Shown here: positions 1-6,434 of the stretch, one piece after another
Position numbering within the stretch: the first letter of the stretch is position 1
Layout of the letters: each line of letters opens with the position of its first letter
Origin: Chloroflexota bacterium
Lineage (GTDB): Bacteria; Chloroflexota; Limnocylindria; Limnocylindrales; CSP1-4
Direction: 5' to 3'
DNA length: 11,024 nt
NCBI GenBank assembly: GCA_025935655.1
Contig: JAICUV010000100.1
Location: 1 to 11,024, forward strand
The notes under the pieces: model-generated
Database searches by the model: none
What the model saw: only the letters and a program-made list of their open reading frames with translations
Told to the model about the DNA's origin: nothing
Translations under genes and position numbers: made by a program

Positions 1-486
1 ATCCAGCTGGCCGACCCGGCCCTCGTCGCCTGGCTCGCTGGGCAGGTCCGCGAGGCGGCCGGACGCGCGGGCCGTGACCCCGACGCGATCCGCATCCAGG
101 TCGCCGCGCCGGCGGTGGTGGACGATCCCGCCGCGGTGCGGGACGGGCTCCGCTGGTTCCCGGCGCTCGTGGCGAACCACGTCCTGGACCTGCTGCGACG
201 CGCCGAGCCGGGCTCGCTGCCGCCGGCCCTCGTCGACTACGTGGACCACGAGGCGCGCTACCGCTACATCCCGCAGCACACCGGCGACTACGCGTTCGTG
301 GACGACGCCACTGTCGACCGCTTCTGCATCACCGGCGGCCCGGCCGCACACCAGGATCGGATCGCCGCACTGTGTGAGGCCGGCATGACCCAGCTCAACG
401 TCTACCCCGTCCCGGGCCGGGAGGCGGAGACGATCGCCGCGTACGCTGCGCTCGGCGTGACGCCCGGACCCACGGAGGCTCGATGA
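1..486 (+). CDS. Luciferase-like flavin/F420-dependent oxidoreductase, C-terminal part (5' truncated)
   Basis: The reading frame is open from base 1 to a TGA at 484-486, giving the last 161 residues of a protein that begins outside the window. Two things resemble the C-terminal half of luciferase-like monooxygenase (LLM) family barrels: the segment AGRDPDAIRIQVAAP, typical of the helix-strand before the last barrel strands, and a later stretch with FCITGGPAAHQDRIAALCEAG and MTQLNVYPVP. In this family such proteins oxidise small organic substrates with FMN or F420 in the cytosol; the substrate cannot be inferred. The stop overlaps the ATG of the next gene (ATGA), so it is probably the upstream member of an operon with the two FGE-fold genes. 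The N-terminal cofactor-binding part is not visible, so FMN versus F420 use is open. Confidence 0.8.
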   Translation: MQLADPALVAWLAGQVREAAGRAGRDPDAIRIQVAAPAVVDDPAAVRDGLRWFPALVANHVLDLLRRAEPGSLPPALVDYVDHEARYRYIPQHTGDYAFVDDATVDRFCITGGPAAHQDRIAALCEAGMTQLNVYPVPGREAETIAAYAALGVTPGPTEAR

Positions 487-1202
487 CGATGGACGACGGA
501 CGCGAGATGGTCCGGGTCCCGGCCGGCCCGTTCACGATGGGCAGCGATGAGTTCGCCCGCGAGCGGCCCGTCCACGTGGTGGACCTGCCCGAGTTCTGGA
601 TCGACCGTTTCCCCGTGACCAACGCCGCCTACGCCGTCTTCGTCGGGGCGACCGGGCACCGCGACCCGGTGGACTGGATCGACGGGACGCCGCGCCCGGG
701 CACCGGGACCTTCCCGGTCATGGTCACCTGGACCGATGCGGAGGCGTACGCGCGGTGGGCGGGCAAGCGGCTCCCGACGGAGGCCGAGTGGGAGAAGGCG
801 GCCCGCGGCACGGACGGGAGGCGCTACCCGTGGGGCGACGAGTGGGACGGAACCCGTGCACGGACGTGGGAGATCGCCGCCGTCGCGCCGGAACGGCTCG
901 AACCCGTCGACGCGCGCCCGGCCGGCGCGAGCCCGTACGGCGCGGAACAGATGGTGGGCCTGCTGGAGGAGTGGTGCGCCGACTGGTACGACGCCTACCC
1001 GGGGTCCGGCTACGAGAGCCTCGGCTACGGCGAGGCCTACCGCGTCCTGCGCGGCGGCGCCTGGATCTTCACCCAGACCCACGCCCGATGCGCGTACCGC
1101 TGCTTCGAGCTCCCGAGCCGTCCACCCGAGGAGATGGCGGTCCTCGGCGCGCCGACGTTCCGGTGCGCCCGCGACACGAACCCCGGGGAGGCCGCGCGAT
1201 GA
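483..1202 (+). CDS. FGE-sulfatase (SUMF1/EgtB-fold) domain protein, copy 1
   Basis: A 239-residue, single-domain protein of the formylglycine-generating-enzyme-like fold. Family landmarks appear in order: MVRVPAGPFTMGSDE (residues 9-23), FWIDRFPVTNAAY (38-50), AYARWAGKRLPTEAEWEKAA (88-107), YPWGDEW (115-121), EEWCADWYDAYPG (162-174), RVLRGGAW (187-194), and the C-terminal RCAYR (202-206) and FRCAR (226-230). True FGE uses two active-site cysteines five residues apart before the final strand. Here the second is present (Cys203) but the first position is Gln198, so classic sulfatase activation is unlikely. The usual GNVWEW motif is also altered to MVGLLEEW. Start at 483 is chosen from the ATGA overlap with the upstream gene. 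The fold also occurs in ergothioneine-type sulfoxide synthases and in non-catalytic binding proteins; the actual role is unknown. Confidence 0.87.
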   Translation: MTMDDGREMVRVPAGPFTMGSDEFARERPVHVVDLPEFWIDRFPVTNAAYAVFVGATGHRDPVDWIDGTPRPGTGTFPVMVTWTDAEAYARWAGKRLPTEAEWEKAARGTDGRRYPWGDEWDGTRARTWEIAAVAPERLEPVDARPAGASPYGAEQMVGLLEEWCADWYDAYPGSGYESLGYGEAYRVLRGGAWIFTQTHARCAYRCFELPSRPPEEMAVLGAPTFRCARDTNPGEAAR

Positions 1203-1885
1203 CCGCCGAGATGGTCCTGGTTCCCGCGGGCCCGTTCGTGCGGGGCAGCGACGAGTTCGACCTCGAGGCGCCGCGACGGACCGAGGTCCTGCCCGCGTTC
1301 CGCATCGACCGCTACCCCGTGACCTGTGCGGCCTACCTCGCGTTCATGGAGGCGACGGGGCACCCGGCGCCCCCTGACTGGCCGGACGGACGCCCGCCGA
1401 CCGGTCGCCTCGACCACCCCGTCGAGCGCGTCTCGTGGCACGACGCCCGGGCGTACGCGGCATGGGCCGGCAAGCGGCTGCCCACCGAGGCCGAGTGGGA
1501 GAAGGCCGCCCGTGGCACGGACGGCAATCGCTGGCCGTGGGGCGACGAGTTCGAGGAGTCGCGGTGCATCGTCTGGGACCACGCGATGGCCCTCGACGTC
1601 ACGACGATGCCGGTGACCGCCCACCCCTCCGGCGCCAGCCCGTTCGACGTGGAGCAGCTCGCGGGCAACGTCGAGGAGTGGGTCGAGGACGAGCTGCTCC
1701 CCTACCCCGGATCCTCGCACTCGTCGCCGATGGCGGCCGGTGGGCTGCGGGTGGTGAAGGGCGGGTCGTGGTTCTACACGCAGGAGCACGCACGGGGCGC
1801 CTACCGGCGGGGGTTGCCGCCGGACTTCACCGGGTGGAGTCAGGCCGGCGGACCGGGCTTCCGGTGCGCGCAGGACTCGGAGTAG
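1199..1885 (+). CDS. FGE-sulfatase (SUMF1/EgtB-fold) domain protein, copy 2
   Basis: A 228-residue paralogue of the preceding gene, starting at an ATGA overlap with its stop. The same landmarks recur: MVLVPAGPF (5-13), FRIDRYPVT (34-42), AYAAWAGKRLPTEAEWEKAA (85-104), WPWGDEF (112-118), LAGNVEEWVED (154-164), VVKGGSWF (185-192), HARGAYR (197-203) and GFRCAQ (220-225). It keeps the family's GNV-EW motif better than copy 1, but the last active-site cysteine is replaced by Gly200, so neither catalytic cysteine of FGE remains. Oxygen-dependent cysteine oxidation by the FGE mechanism is therefore not expected. With copy 1 it forms a tandem pair, probably from gene duplication. It could be a binding or structural partner of copy 1 or of the luciferase-like enzyme. 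It converges with the PPC-domain gene, with stops 3 bp apart. Confidence 0.87.
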   Translation: MTAEMVLVPAGPFVRGSDEFDLEAPRRTEVLPAFRIDRYPVTCAAYLAFMEATGHPAPPDWPDGRPPTGRLDHPVERVSWHDARAYAAWAGKRLPTEAEWEKAARGTDGNRWPWGDEFEESRCIVWDHAMALDVTTMPVTAHPSGASPFDVEQLAGNVEEWVEDELLPYPGSSHSSPMAAGGLRVVKGGSWFYTQEHARGAYRRGLPPDFTGWSQAGGPGFRCAQDSE

Positions 1886-1888
1886 CCG

Positions 1889-2290
1889 CTACCCGGCGCG
1901 CGGCACGACGACGAGCTCGTCGTAGGCCGTGATGTCGCAGATCGGCCGCGTGAACACGACGTCCTCGAGCTCGCCGAGCACCACCTCCGCCGTCGTCCGG
2001 ACGATGCTCCCGGGCTGCGCATGGCCGCCGGTCATCCGGCCCGTGTCATCGGAGACCGCGAGGTGCAGGTGCGGCCCGTCCTCGGACAGCGTGCCCACGA
2101 AGCTCAGGATCTCCATGTCCCCATCGAGCAGGTCCGTGCGGTCCATGCCGGCGGGACGGAGCGCCGCCCGGCTCAGGCTGCCGACGCACGTCAGCACGAT
2201 TGCCGCGCGGAAGCCGGCCGCCTTCGCGGCGGCCTCGGTCTCGAGCCGGAGGTCCTGGCCGGGCATGACCCGGAAGGCGAGCGTCTTCAT
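1889..2290 (-). CDS. PPC/DUF296 domain protein (putative DNA-binding)
   Basis: A 133-residue protein that is essentially one PPC (plants and prokaryotes conserved, DUF296) domain. Start ATG is at 2288-2290 (MKTLAFRVMPGQDL), where homology begins; the frame stays open further upstream but that part overlaps the divergent CNBD leader and gene. Diagnostic residues are visible: the core MEILSFVGTLSEDGPHLHLAV (residues 59-79) and TGGH (87-90), giving the His74/His76/His90 triad expected to bind a metal. In plants this domain is found in AT-hook DNA-binding proteins; prokaryotic members are trimers of uncertain function, and no AT-hook is present here. It is divergent from the CNBD gene, separated by 111 bp. 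No strong Shine-Dalgarno is seen. Confidence 0.88.
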   Translation of the reverse strand: MKTLAFRVMPGQDLRLETEAAAKAAGFRAAIVLTCVGSLSRAALRPAGMDRTDLLDGDMEILSFVGTLSEDGPHLHLAVSDDTGRMTGGHAQPGSIVRTTAEVVLGELEDVVFTRPICDITAYDELVVVPRAG

Positions 2291-2401
2291 GGCGGCCGAT
2301 GGTACCCGCGCGCCGCGACCTTGCAGCCGCGCATCGGAACTGGGATGCTCCTGCCATCCGAGTCGGCCGGCGTGACCGGCAGCCATGCCCCTGGAGAACC
2401 G

Positions 2402-2812
2402 ATGCCCCACGACGAGGCCGCCGCCATCCCGCTCCTCGCTGCCCTCAAGGAGAAGGACCGGGCCAAGGTGCTCGCGAACGCCCGTCGGCGGACGTTCGCG
2501 CCCGGCGACGTCGTCGTCCACGAGGGCGACACGTCGCTCAACCTGTTCCTCGTGGTGTCGGGCCATGCGGTCGTCCAGCACGCGGACGGGCTGCCCGTCG
2601 CGGCCCTCGGACCGGGGGACTTCTTCGGCGAGCTGGGGCTCGTGGAGCAGCACGCCCGGACCGCGACGATCGTGGCCCAGGATCAGCTCACCTGCATCCT
2701 GCTCCCGGCGTGGGAGTTCCGGACGCTCCTCGAGGAGCACCCGGAGATGGCCGTGCCGATGGTCCACACGCTGATCCGCCGGCTCCACGGGCTCACCCCG
2801 CACGAGCACTGA
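2402..2812 (+). CDS. Stand-alone cyclic nucleotide-binding (Crp-like cNMP) domain protein
   Basis: A 136-residue protein made of one cNMP-binding beta-roll. Visible features are RRRTFAPGDVVVHEGDTS (28-45), LFLVVSGHAVV (49-59), and the phosphate-binding cassette GDFFGELGL (72-80) followed by ARTATI (85-90), with Glu77 and Arg86 in the positions that contact cyclic nucleotide in Crp-type domains. The protein stops soon after the final helix (LIRRLHG), so the HTH DNA-binding domain of Crp/Fnr factors is absent. It is probably a cytosolic sensor module acting on a partner, rather than a transcription factor by itself. Start 2402 is chosen because GGAG lies at 2392-2395; an in-frame ATG at 2345 lacks this support. 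Only a weak TTGCAG/GATGCT promoter-like pair is seen upstream. It converges with the FAD oxidoreductase gene with an 8-bp gap. Confidence 0.87.
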   Translation: MPHDEAAAIPLLAALKEKDRAKVLANARRRTFAPGDVVVHEGDTSLNLFLVVSGHAVVQHADGLPVAALGPGDFFGELGLVEQHARTATIVAQDQLTCILLPAWEFRTLLEEHPEMAVPMVHTLIRRLHGLTPHEH

Positions 2813-2820
2813 CCGGGCGC

Positions 2821-4188
2821 TCAGGCAGGCGCCGGCGCCACGTTCTGGTTGCGGCGGAACAGGTTGTCCGGGTCGTACCGGCGCTTGATCGTCGCGAGCC
2901 GGGCATAGGTCTCGCCGGGGTACGCGTCGTGGACGCGCGCCGGTCCCTCGTCCCCGAGGAAGTTGACGTATGCGTCCGTGCCGTCGCGCAGCTCCGCGGT
3001 CAGCCCCTCAACCCAGGCCGTGATCCGGGCGCGATCGTCCGGGCCGGCGTAGAACGCCGCGACGTTGCCCATCACGGCCCGCGTCCGGTGCGCGAACGCC
3101 GTCGCGTCCGGCGCGACCCTCGCCATCGCCCCGCCCAGCGCCCGGAGCTGGACGGCCTTGAGCGGGGCATCGATCGAGGCGAGCGCGTCGAGCATCGTCG
3201 AGGCATCGACCTCGTCGACGTCGTCCATGAAGAACGTGCGCGAGACCGCGAGCGGGTGGTAGTCCGAGTCCTCGGGCGGGTACATCTCCGCGTAGGCCAT
3301 CGGCCGGAGCAGGTCGCCGATCGGCTCGGCGGCGGCCCGCAGCGGGGCGAGCGCCGCAGCCCCGTCCTCGATGGCACCGCTCCAGCAGACCAGCGAGAAG
3401 ATCACGATCTCGCCGTGATGCGCCGCGTCCACGAACGGGAGCGGCGGGCAGGTCATCACGTTCGCGATCAGCGAGAGCTCCTCCGGGGCGTCCGCGGCGG
3501 CGCGCATGACCGCGGTCACCGACGCGACCGTGGCCGGCTGCACGAGGATGCCGCCCACGACCTGGTCCACCTCCGCGAGCCGGAACCGGAAGCGCGTGGC
3601 GACGCCCAGGTTCCCGCCGCCGCCCCGGATGGCCCAGAACAGGTCGGGGTCGGATGCCGCGTCGGCGATCACGACCTCGCCCGTCGCGGTCACGAGCTCG
3701 GCCGCCAGCAGGTTGTCGATGGTCATCCCGTGCTTGCGCACGAGGTAGCCGATGCCGCCACCGAGCGTGATCCCCGACACGCCCACGGAGCCGGTGTCGC
3801 CGAACCCGATCGCGAGCCCGTGCGGCGCGAGCGCACGCGTGATGTCGCCGGCGGTGAGCCCCGCGCCGACCCAGGCCGTGCGGCCGTCGCGGTCGATGTC
3901 GATGTCGCGCAGGTCCCGCACGTCGAGGACGATCCCGCCGTCGGCCGTGGAGTGCGCCGCGCCGCTGTGGCCACCGCACCGGATCGCAAGCTCGAGCCCG
4001 GTCTCCCGGGCCAGATCGATGACCGCGCGCACGTCGTCCGTGTCGGCGACGCGAACGATCGCCGCGGGACAGGCGTCGACGCCGCCCAGCATGACCTGGC
4101 GCTCGGTGTCGTAGCCCGGGTCCGCGGGGCCGATGACGCGCCCATGGATCGACGCGCGGACAGCCTGGAGGTCCAGCACTCCCGCCAT
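2821..4188 (-). CDS. FAD-binding oxidoreductase, berberine-bridge (BBE)/PCMH type
   Basis: A 455-residue flavoprotein. The N-terminal FAD-binding PCMH domain is clear: VRVADTDDVRAVIDLA (45-60), IRCGGHSGAA (69-78), where His74 is the expected 8-alpha-histidyl FAD attachment site, VGAGLTAGDI (107-116), TGSVGVSGITLGGGIG (132-147) and IRGGGGNLG (187-195). The C-terminal BBE domain ends with YARLATIKRRYDPDNLFRRN. Bicovalent family members have a second flavin-linking cysteine in the GxCxxxG stretch; here that position is Ser138, so a single covalent link is expected. Such enzymes oxidise sugars, alkaloids or other alcohols, donating to O2 or another acceptor; the substrate is unknown. No signal peptide is seen. 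Its ATG overlaps the SRPBCC stop by one base (TGATG), so the two genes are translationally coupled in the ArsR-controlled operon. Confidence 0.92.
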   Translation of the reverse strand: MAGVLDLQAVRASIHGRVIGPADPGYDTERQVMLGGVDACPAAIVRVADTDDVRAVIDLARETGLELAIRCGGHSGAAHSTADGGIVLDVRDLRDIDIDRDGRTAWVGAGLTAGDITRALAPHGLAIGFGDTGSVGVSGITLGGGIGYLVRKHGMTIDNLLAAELVTATGEVVIADAASDPDLFWAIRGGGGNLGVATRFRFRLAEVDQVVGGILVQPATVASVTAVMRAAADAPEELSLIANVMTCPPLPFVDAAHHGEIVIFSLVCWSGAIEDGAAALAPLRAAAEPIGDLLRPMAYAEMYPPEDSDYHPLAVSRTFFMDDVDEVDASTMLDALASIDAPLKAVQLRALGGAMARVAPDATAFAHRTRAVMGNVAAFYAGPDDRARITAWVEGLTAELRDGTDAYVNFLGDEGPARVHDAYPGETYARLATIKRRYDPDNLFRRNQNVAPAPA

Positions 4189-4667
4189 CAGCCCGCCACC
4201 CCGGCCGGCTGGGCCGCGAGCGAGGCCGCGAGGGCGTCGAGCAGCTCGTTCGTGCCGCGTTCCCGGGCGGCGTTCTGGTCGAGTCCGTCCAGGAACACGC
4301 CCTGCTCGGTCAGCCGGACGTGGGTGCCGGTGGCGGTCGGCACGAGCACGATCGTCGCGACGGACGCGGAGATCGGCCTGCCGTTCATCGTCATGCCATA
4401 GGTGTAGACGATCCGCTCGCCCGGCACGATGTCGTGGTAGACGGCGTCGAACGTGAAGCTGCCCTCGCTGGTGGGCTCGCCGGCACCCGCGTGCTCGCGA
4501 CCGCCGACCCGGAAGTCGAGCGCGTAGTCCATCGGGGCGCCGTCGGGCGGCCCGAACCAGCGGAGCTTGGCCTCGGCGTCGGAGAACGCGCGGAACACGG
4601 TCGCGGGGGCGAACGCGAGGTCGCGCTCGACGGTGAACGTGGCGTGGGCGGCGGATCGCTCGGTCAT
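4188..4667 (-). CDS. SRPBCC / AHSA1-like ligand-binding protein
   Basis: A 159-residue START-like (SRPBCC) domain protein of the AHSA1 (activator of Hsp90 ATPase homologue 1-like) group. Diagnostic segments are FTVERDLAFAPATVFRAFSD (11-30), LRWFGPPDG (35-43), VGGREHAG (54-61), and the C-terminal LTEQGVFLDGLDQNAARERG (119-138), followed by a long helix. This fold makes a deep hydrophobic pocket for lipids or aromatic compounds; members next to ArsR regulators are very common, but their ligands are mostly unknown. The gene starts 107 bp downstream of the arsR stop and overlaps the FAD oxidoreductase start by one base. It may bind or deliver the oxidoreductase substrate, which is inference from position only. 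Confidence 0.92.
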   Translation of the reverse strand: MTERSAAHATFTVERDLAFAPATVFRAFSDAEAKLRWFGPPDGAPMDYALDFRVGGREHAGAGEPTSEGSFTFDAVYHDIVPGERIVYTYGMTMNGRPISASVATIVLVPTATGTHVRLTEQGVFLDGLDQNAARERGTNELLDALAASLAAQPAGVAG

Positions 4668-4701
4668 GGGACGCTCCTGTCCAGGCGGTGAGGGGGCGGA
4701 T

Positions 4702-4729
4702 GCGCCGCCACCCCGTGGGGCGGCGGCGC
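4702..4729 (-). other. GC-rich stem-loop in the arsR-SRPBCC intercistronic gap
   Basis: An 8-bp perfect stem (GCGCCGCC at 4702-4709 with GGCGGCGC at 4722-4729), an A/C mismatch, then CCCC/GGGG closing on a two-base GT. It lies in the 107-bp space between arsR and the SRPBCC gene. There is no T-run on either side, so a standard intrinsic terminator is unlikely. An RNA-stability element or partial attenuator separating arsR from the two downstream genes is possible. A nine-base direct repeat, CAGGCGGTG, flanks it at 4682-4690 and 4741-4749. Confidence 0.5.
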
Positions 4730-4774
4730 GGGGCGCGCTTCAGGCGGTGGGCGGCACGGCTGCCCGGGTTGTGG

Positions 4775-5113
4775 TCACGCGGACTCCTCCGGCTCGATCT
4801 CGCGGAGGTAGGCCTCCATCCGGTCGAACCTGGATTCCCAGATGGCGCGGTACTGGGCGACCCATGCGTCCACCTCGCGCAGCCGGTCGGTCTCCAGGCG
4901 GCAGGGACGCCACTGGGCATCCCTCCCCTGCACCACCAGCCCGGCGTCACGGAGAACGCGGAGGTGCTTCGACACGCCCGGCAGCGTCATCGCGAACGGC
5001 TGCGCGAGCTCGCCGACCGTCGCGTCGCCCTTCGCGAGCCGGGCGAGGATCGCCCGGCGCGTGGGATCGGCGAGGGCGGCGAACGTGGTGCTGAGCGGGT
5101 CTGCGGCGGTCAT
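4775..5113 (-). CDS. ArsR-family winged-helix transcriptional regulator
   Basis: A 112-residue winged-helix repressor. Visible landmarks are FAALADPTRRAILARLAKGD (11-30), the helix-turn-helix VGELAQPFAMTLPGVSKHLR (33-52) with recognition helix GVSKHLRVLRDAGLV (46-60), and a wing with RPCRLE (69-74). The metal-binding ELCVCD motif of ArsR/SmtB sensors is absent, so it belongs to the metal-independent group commonly found beside SRPBCC/AHSA1 genes. ATG 5113 is chosen over the in-frame ATG at 5158, because the latter lies in the -10 region upstream of the predicted transcript start. It is first in an operon with the SRPBCC and FAD-oxidoreductase genes. The promoter and palindrome directly upstream suggest autorepression; the inducer is unknown. 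Confidence 0.93.
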   Translation of the reverse strand: MTAADPLSTTFAALADPTRRAILARLAKGDATVGELAQPFAMTLPGVSKHLRVLRDAGLVVQGRDAQWRPCRLETDRLREVDAWVAQYRAIWESRFDRMEAYLREIEPEESA

Positions 5114-5129
5114 CGTGGCCTTCGTACTT

Positions 5130-5157
5130 TGCCAGTTGGTTATGTAACCTAGTGGCA
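5130..5157. promoter_or_regulatory. Probable ArsR operator: 28-bp imperfect palindrome
   Basis: Half-sites read TGCCA-n-T-n-GGTTA and TAACC-n-A-n-TGGCA around a two-base centre (TG at 5143-5144). Eleven of 14 base pairs are symmetric; the mismatched pairs are 5135/5152, 5137/5150 and the central one. It touches the arsR -10 box and covers the predicted start point on the - strand, which is where an autorepressor would block initiation. It also overlaps a possible extended -10 for the + strand, so it could regulate both directions. Confidence 0.75.
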
Positions 5158-5161
5158 TAAT
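5153..5161 (+). promoter_or_regulatory. Possible extended -10 promoter element toward the gene at 5361
   Basis: TGGCATAAT matches the extended -10 pattern (TGn followed by 5 of 6 bases of TATAAT). No well-spaced -35 box is present: TTGCCA at 5129-5134 is 21 bp away. If used, transcription would begin near 5168 and give a leader of about 190 nt. It sits within and beside the palindrome and would be divergent from the arsR promoter. Confidence 0.35.
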
Positions 5162-5184
5162 ACGCGTGGTCGCCGGGCTGTCAA
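5157..5184 (-). promoter_or_regulatory. Sigma70-type promoter of the arsR operon
   Basis: Read on the - strand, the -35 box TTGACA is at 5179-5184 (perfect match), followed by a 16-bp spacer and the -10 box TATTAT at 5157-5162 (5 of 6). Transcription would start near 5150, inside the 28-bp palindrome, leaving a leader of about 37 nt before the ATG ending at 5113. The match is strong in a region otherwise very rich in GC. Confidence 0.78.
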
Positions 5185-5190
5185 GCCCGG
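5173..5190. repeat. Perfect 7-bp inverted repeat overlapping the arsR -35 box
   Basis: CCGGGCT (5173-5179) and AGCCCGG (5184-5190) are separated by GTCA. The dyad straddles the TTGACA box on the - strand. As DNA it could be a second protein-binding site; as RNA on the + strand it would form a compact hairpin near the start of a leader for the gene at 5361. No T-run follows. Confidence 0.5.
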
Positions 5191-5259
5191 TACCGCGCGA
5201 GGTTCGATGAACGGATGGACATCAATGGAGGGCCCCATGGATTGCAATCACGACAGCTC

Positions 5260-5313
5260 CGGACATGTTTCGGCCCCACGATCGGGCGACTGAACCCGAT
5301 CGGCGCATGTCCG
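5260..5313. repeat. Nested inverted repeat in the leader of the Asp-box gene
   Basis: Outer arms CGGACATG (5260-5267) and CATGTCCG (5306-5313) enclose inner arms CGATCGGG (5279-5286) and CCCGATCG (5295-5302). Both pairs are perfect 8-mers, with an 8-base loop and an asymmetric 11/3 internal loop. No T-run follows on either strand, so it is not a typical terminator. It lies 48 bp before the ATG at 5361, in the 5113-5361 intergenic region, where no convincing coding frame is seen. Confidence 0.55.
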
Positions 5314-5360
5314 CGTAGGCTTGCACGAACCAGCTCCGCCCCCCGAGCCCGGAGACCTTC

Positions 5361-6434
5361 ATGACCCGCTGCCTCCTCCTCGTCGGAACGCCCAAGGGCG
5401 CCTTCATCTTCGAATCGGACGCCGACCGCAGCGCCTGGACGGTCCGCGGACCCCTGTGCGACGGCTGGCCGATCCACGACATCAACGTCGATCGCGCCAC
5501 GAACACGCTCTATGCCGGCGCCGGGAGTCCGTGGTTCGGGCCCGCGGTGTTCCGCAGCGACGACCTCGGGACGACCTGGACCCACTCCAGCGAGGGCCTG
5601 ACGTACGGCGAGGCCGGGCCCAAGGTCGCCAAGGTCTGGAACGTGACGCCGGGCCTGGACGGGATCTACGCCGGCGTGGACCCCGCGGGCCTGTTCCGGA
5701 GCGCGGACGGCGGCGCCACGTGGCAGCACGTGGAGGGCCTCACGAACCACCCGAGCCGCCCCGACTGGGGGCCCGGCGCCGGTGGCCTCATCCTCCACAC
5801 GATCATCCCCCACCCCACGGACGCGAGCCGGATGTGGATCGGGATCAGCTCGGTGGGCGTGTTCGAGACGCAGGACGGCGGGGCGACCTGGCAGACCCGC
5901 AACAAGGGCACGCGGGCGGAGTTCAACCCGGAGAACCGGTATCCCGAGTACGGCCAGTGCGTGCACAAGCTCGTCCTCGCCGCCGACGGCGGCGAGCGGC
6001 TCTACCAGCAGAACCACTGCGGCGTCTACCGTTCCGCGGACGGCGGCGCGCAGTGGGAGGAGATCACCGGATCCCTGCCCAGCGACTTCGGGTTCGTCAT
6101 GGCGGCCCATCCGCGTGACCCCAAGACCGTCTGGAACATCCCGCTCACGGACCCCCAGGAGGGCCGGATGATGCCCGGCGGCGCGATGGCCGTGTGGCGC
6201 ACCAACGACGGCGGGGACACCTGGATCCGTTCGGGCGACGGGATGCCCCAGGAGCACGCGTTCGTGGGCGTGCTGCGTGAGGCAATGGCCGTCGACCGGC
6301 TGGACCCGGTGGGCGTGTTCTTCGGCACGAGCACCGGGCAGCTCTACGGTTCCGCGGACGAGGGCGTGACGTGGTCGAAGGTGGCGGACAACCTGCCGCC
6401 GATCTGGAGCGTGGAGACCCTCGTCATTGACTGA
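5361..6434 (+). CDS. Six-Asp-box (BNR/VPS10-like) beta-propeller protein
   Basis: A 357-residue protein containing six regularly spaced Asp-box (BNR) motifs of the form SxDxGxTW: SDDLGTTW (66-73), SADGGATW (114-121), TQDGGATW (170-177), SADGGAQW (225-232), TNDGGDTW (281-288) and SADEGVTW (331-338). The 48-56-residue spacing is that of propeller blades. Such proteins are often labelled exo-sialidase or WD40/YVTN/BNR-like, but Asp boxes are structural and the arginine triad of true sialidases is not evident. There is no signal peptide, so it is probably cytosolic, unlike most secreted BNR proteins. GGAGA at 5351-5355 supports the ATG at 5361. The last 8 bases overlap the start of the MoaD-like gene. 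Function unknown; a scaffold or partner for that carrier is inferred from coupling. Confidence 0.88.
   Translation: MTRCLLLVGTPKGAFIFESDADRSAWTVRGPLCDGWPIHDINVDRATNTLYAGAGSPWFGPAVFRSDDLGTTWTHSSEGLTYGEAGPKVAKVWNVTPGLDGIYAGVDPAGLFRSADGGATWQHVEGLTNHPSRPDWGPGAGGLILHTIIPHPTDASRMWIGISSVGVFETQDGGATWQTRNKGTRAEFNPENRYPEYGQCVHKLVLAADGGERLYQQNHCGVYRSADGGAQWEEITGSLPSDFGFVMAAHPRDPKTVWNIPLTDPQEGRMMPGGAMAVWRTNDGGDTWIRSGDGMPQEHAFVGVLREAMAVDRLDPVGVFFGTSTGQLYGSADEGVTWSKVADNLPPIWSVETLVID

Noticed and set aside
758..1545. The near-identical segments around GKRLPTEAEWEKAARGTDG as a DNA-level direct repeat
   Set aside because: Similarity follows the conserved protein motif of the FGE fold, with synonymous differences, so it reflects paralogy and selection rather than a mobile or recent repeat.
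2366..2380. Small inverted repeat GCCGG/CCGGC before the cNMP-domain gene
   Set aside because: Five-base GC arms are expected by chance at this base composition.
2299..4401. A 700-codon open frame on the + strand opposite the FAD oxidoreductase
   Set aside because: Composition is Arg/Gly/Pro/Ala-rich with no family motif; it is the antisense shadow of a clearly recognised gene in GC-rich DNA.
5111..5158. Longer ArsR reading from the in-frame ATG at 5158
   Set aside because: This ATG overlaps the -10 box, upstream of the predicted transcript start, and the extra 15 residues are not family-like.
5207..5293. A 28-codon open frame (starting MNGWTSMEG) in the leader before the Asp-box gene
   Set aside because: Third codon positions are mixed rather than GC-rich as in the neighbouring genes, and it overlaps the nested inverted repeat; more likely chance than a leader peptide.
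5361..6434. Annotation of the propeller gene as a true sialidase or glycosyl hydrolase
   Set aside because: Asp boxes are structural repeats; no catalytic arginine triad or signal peptide is visible.
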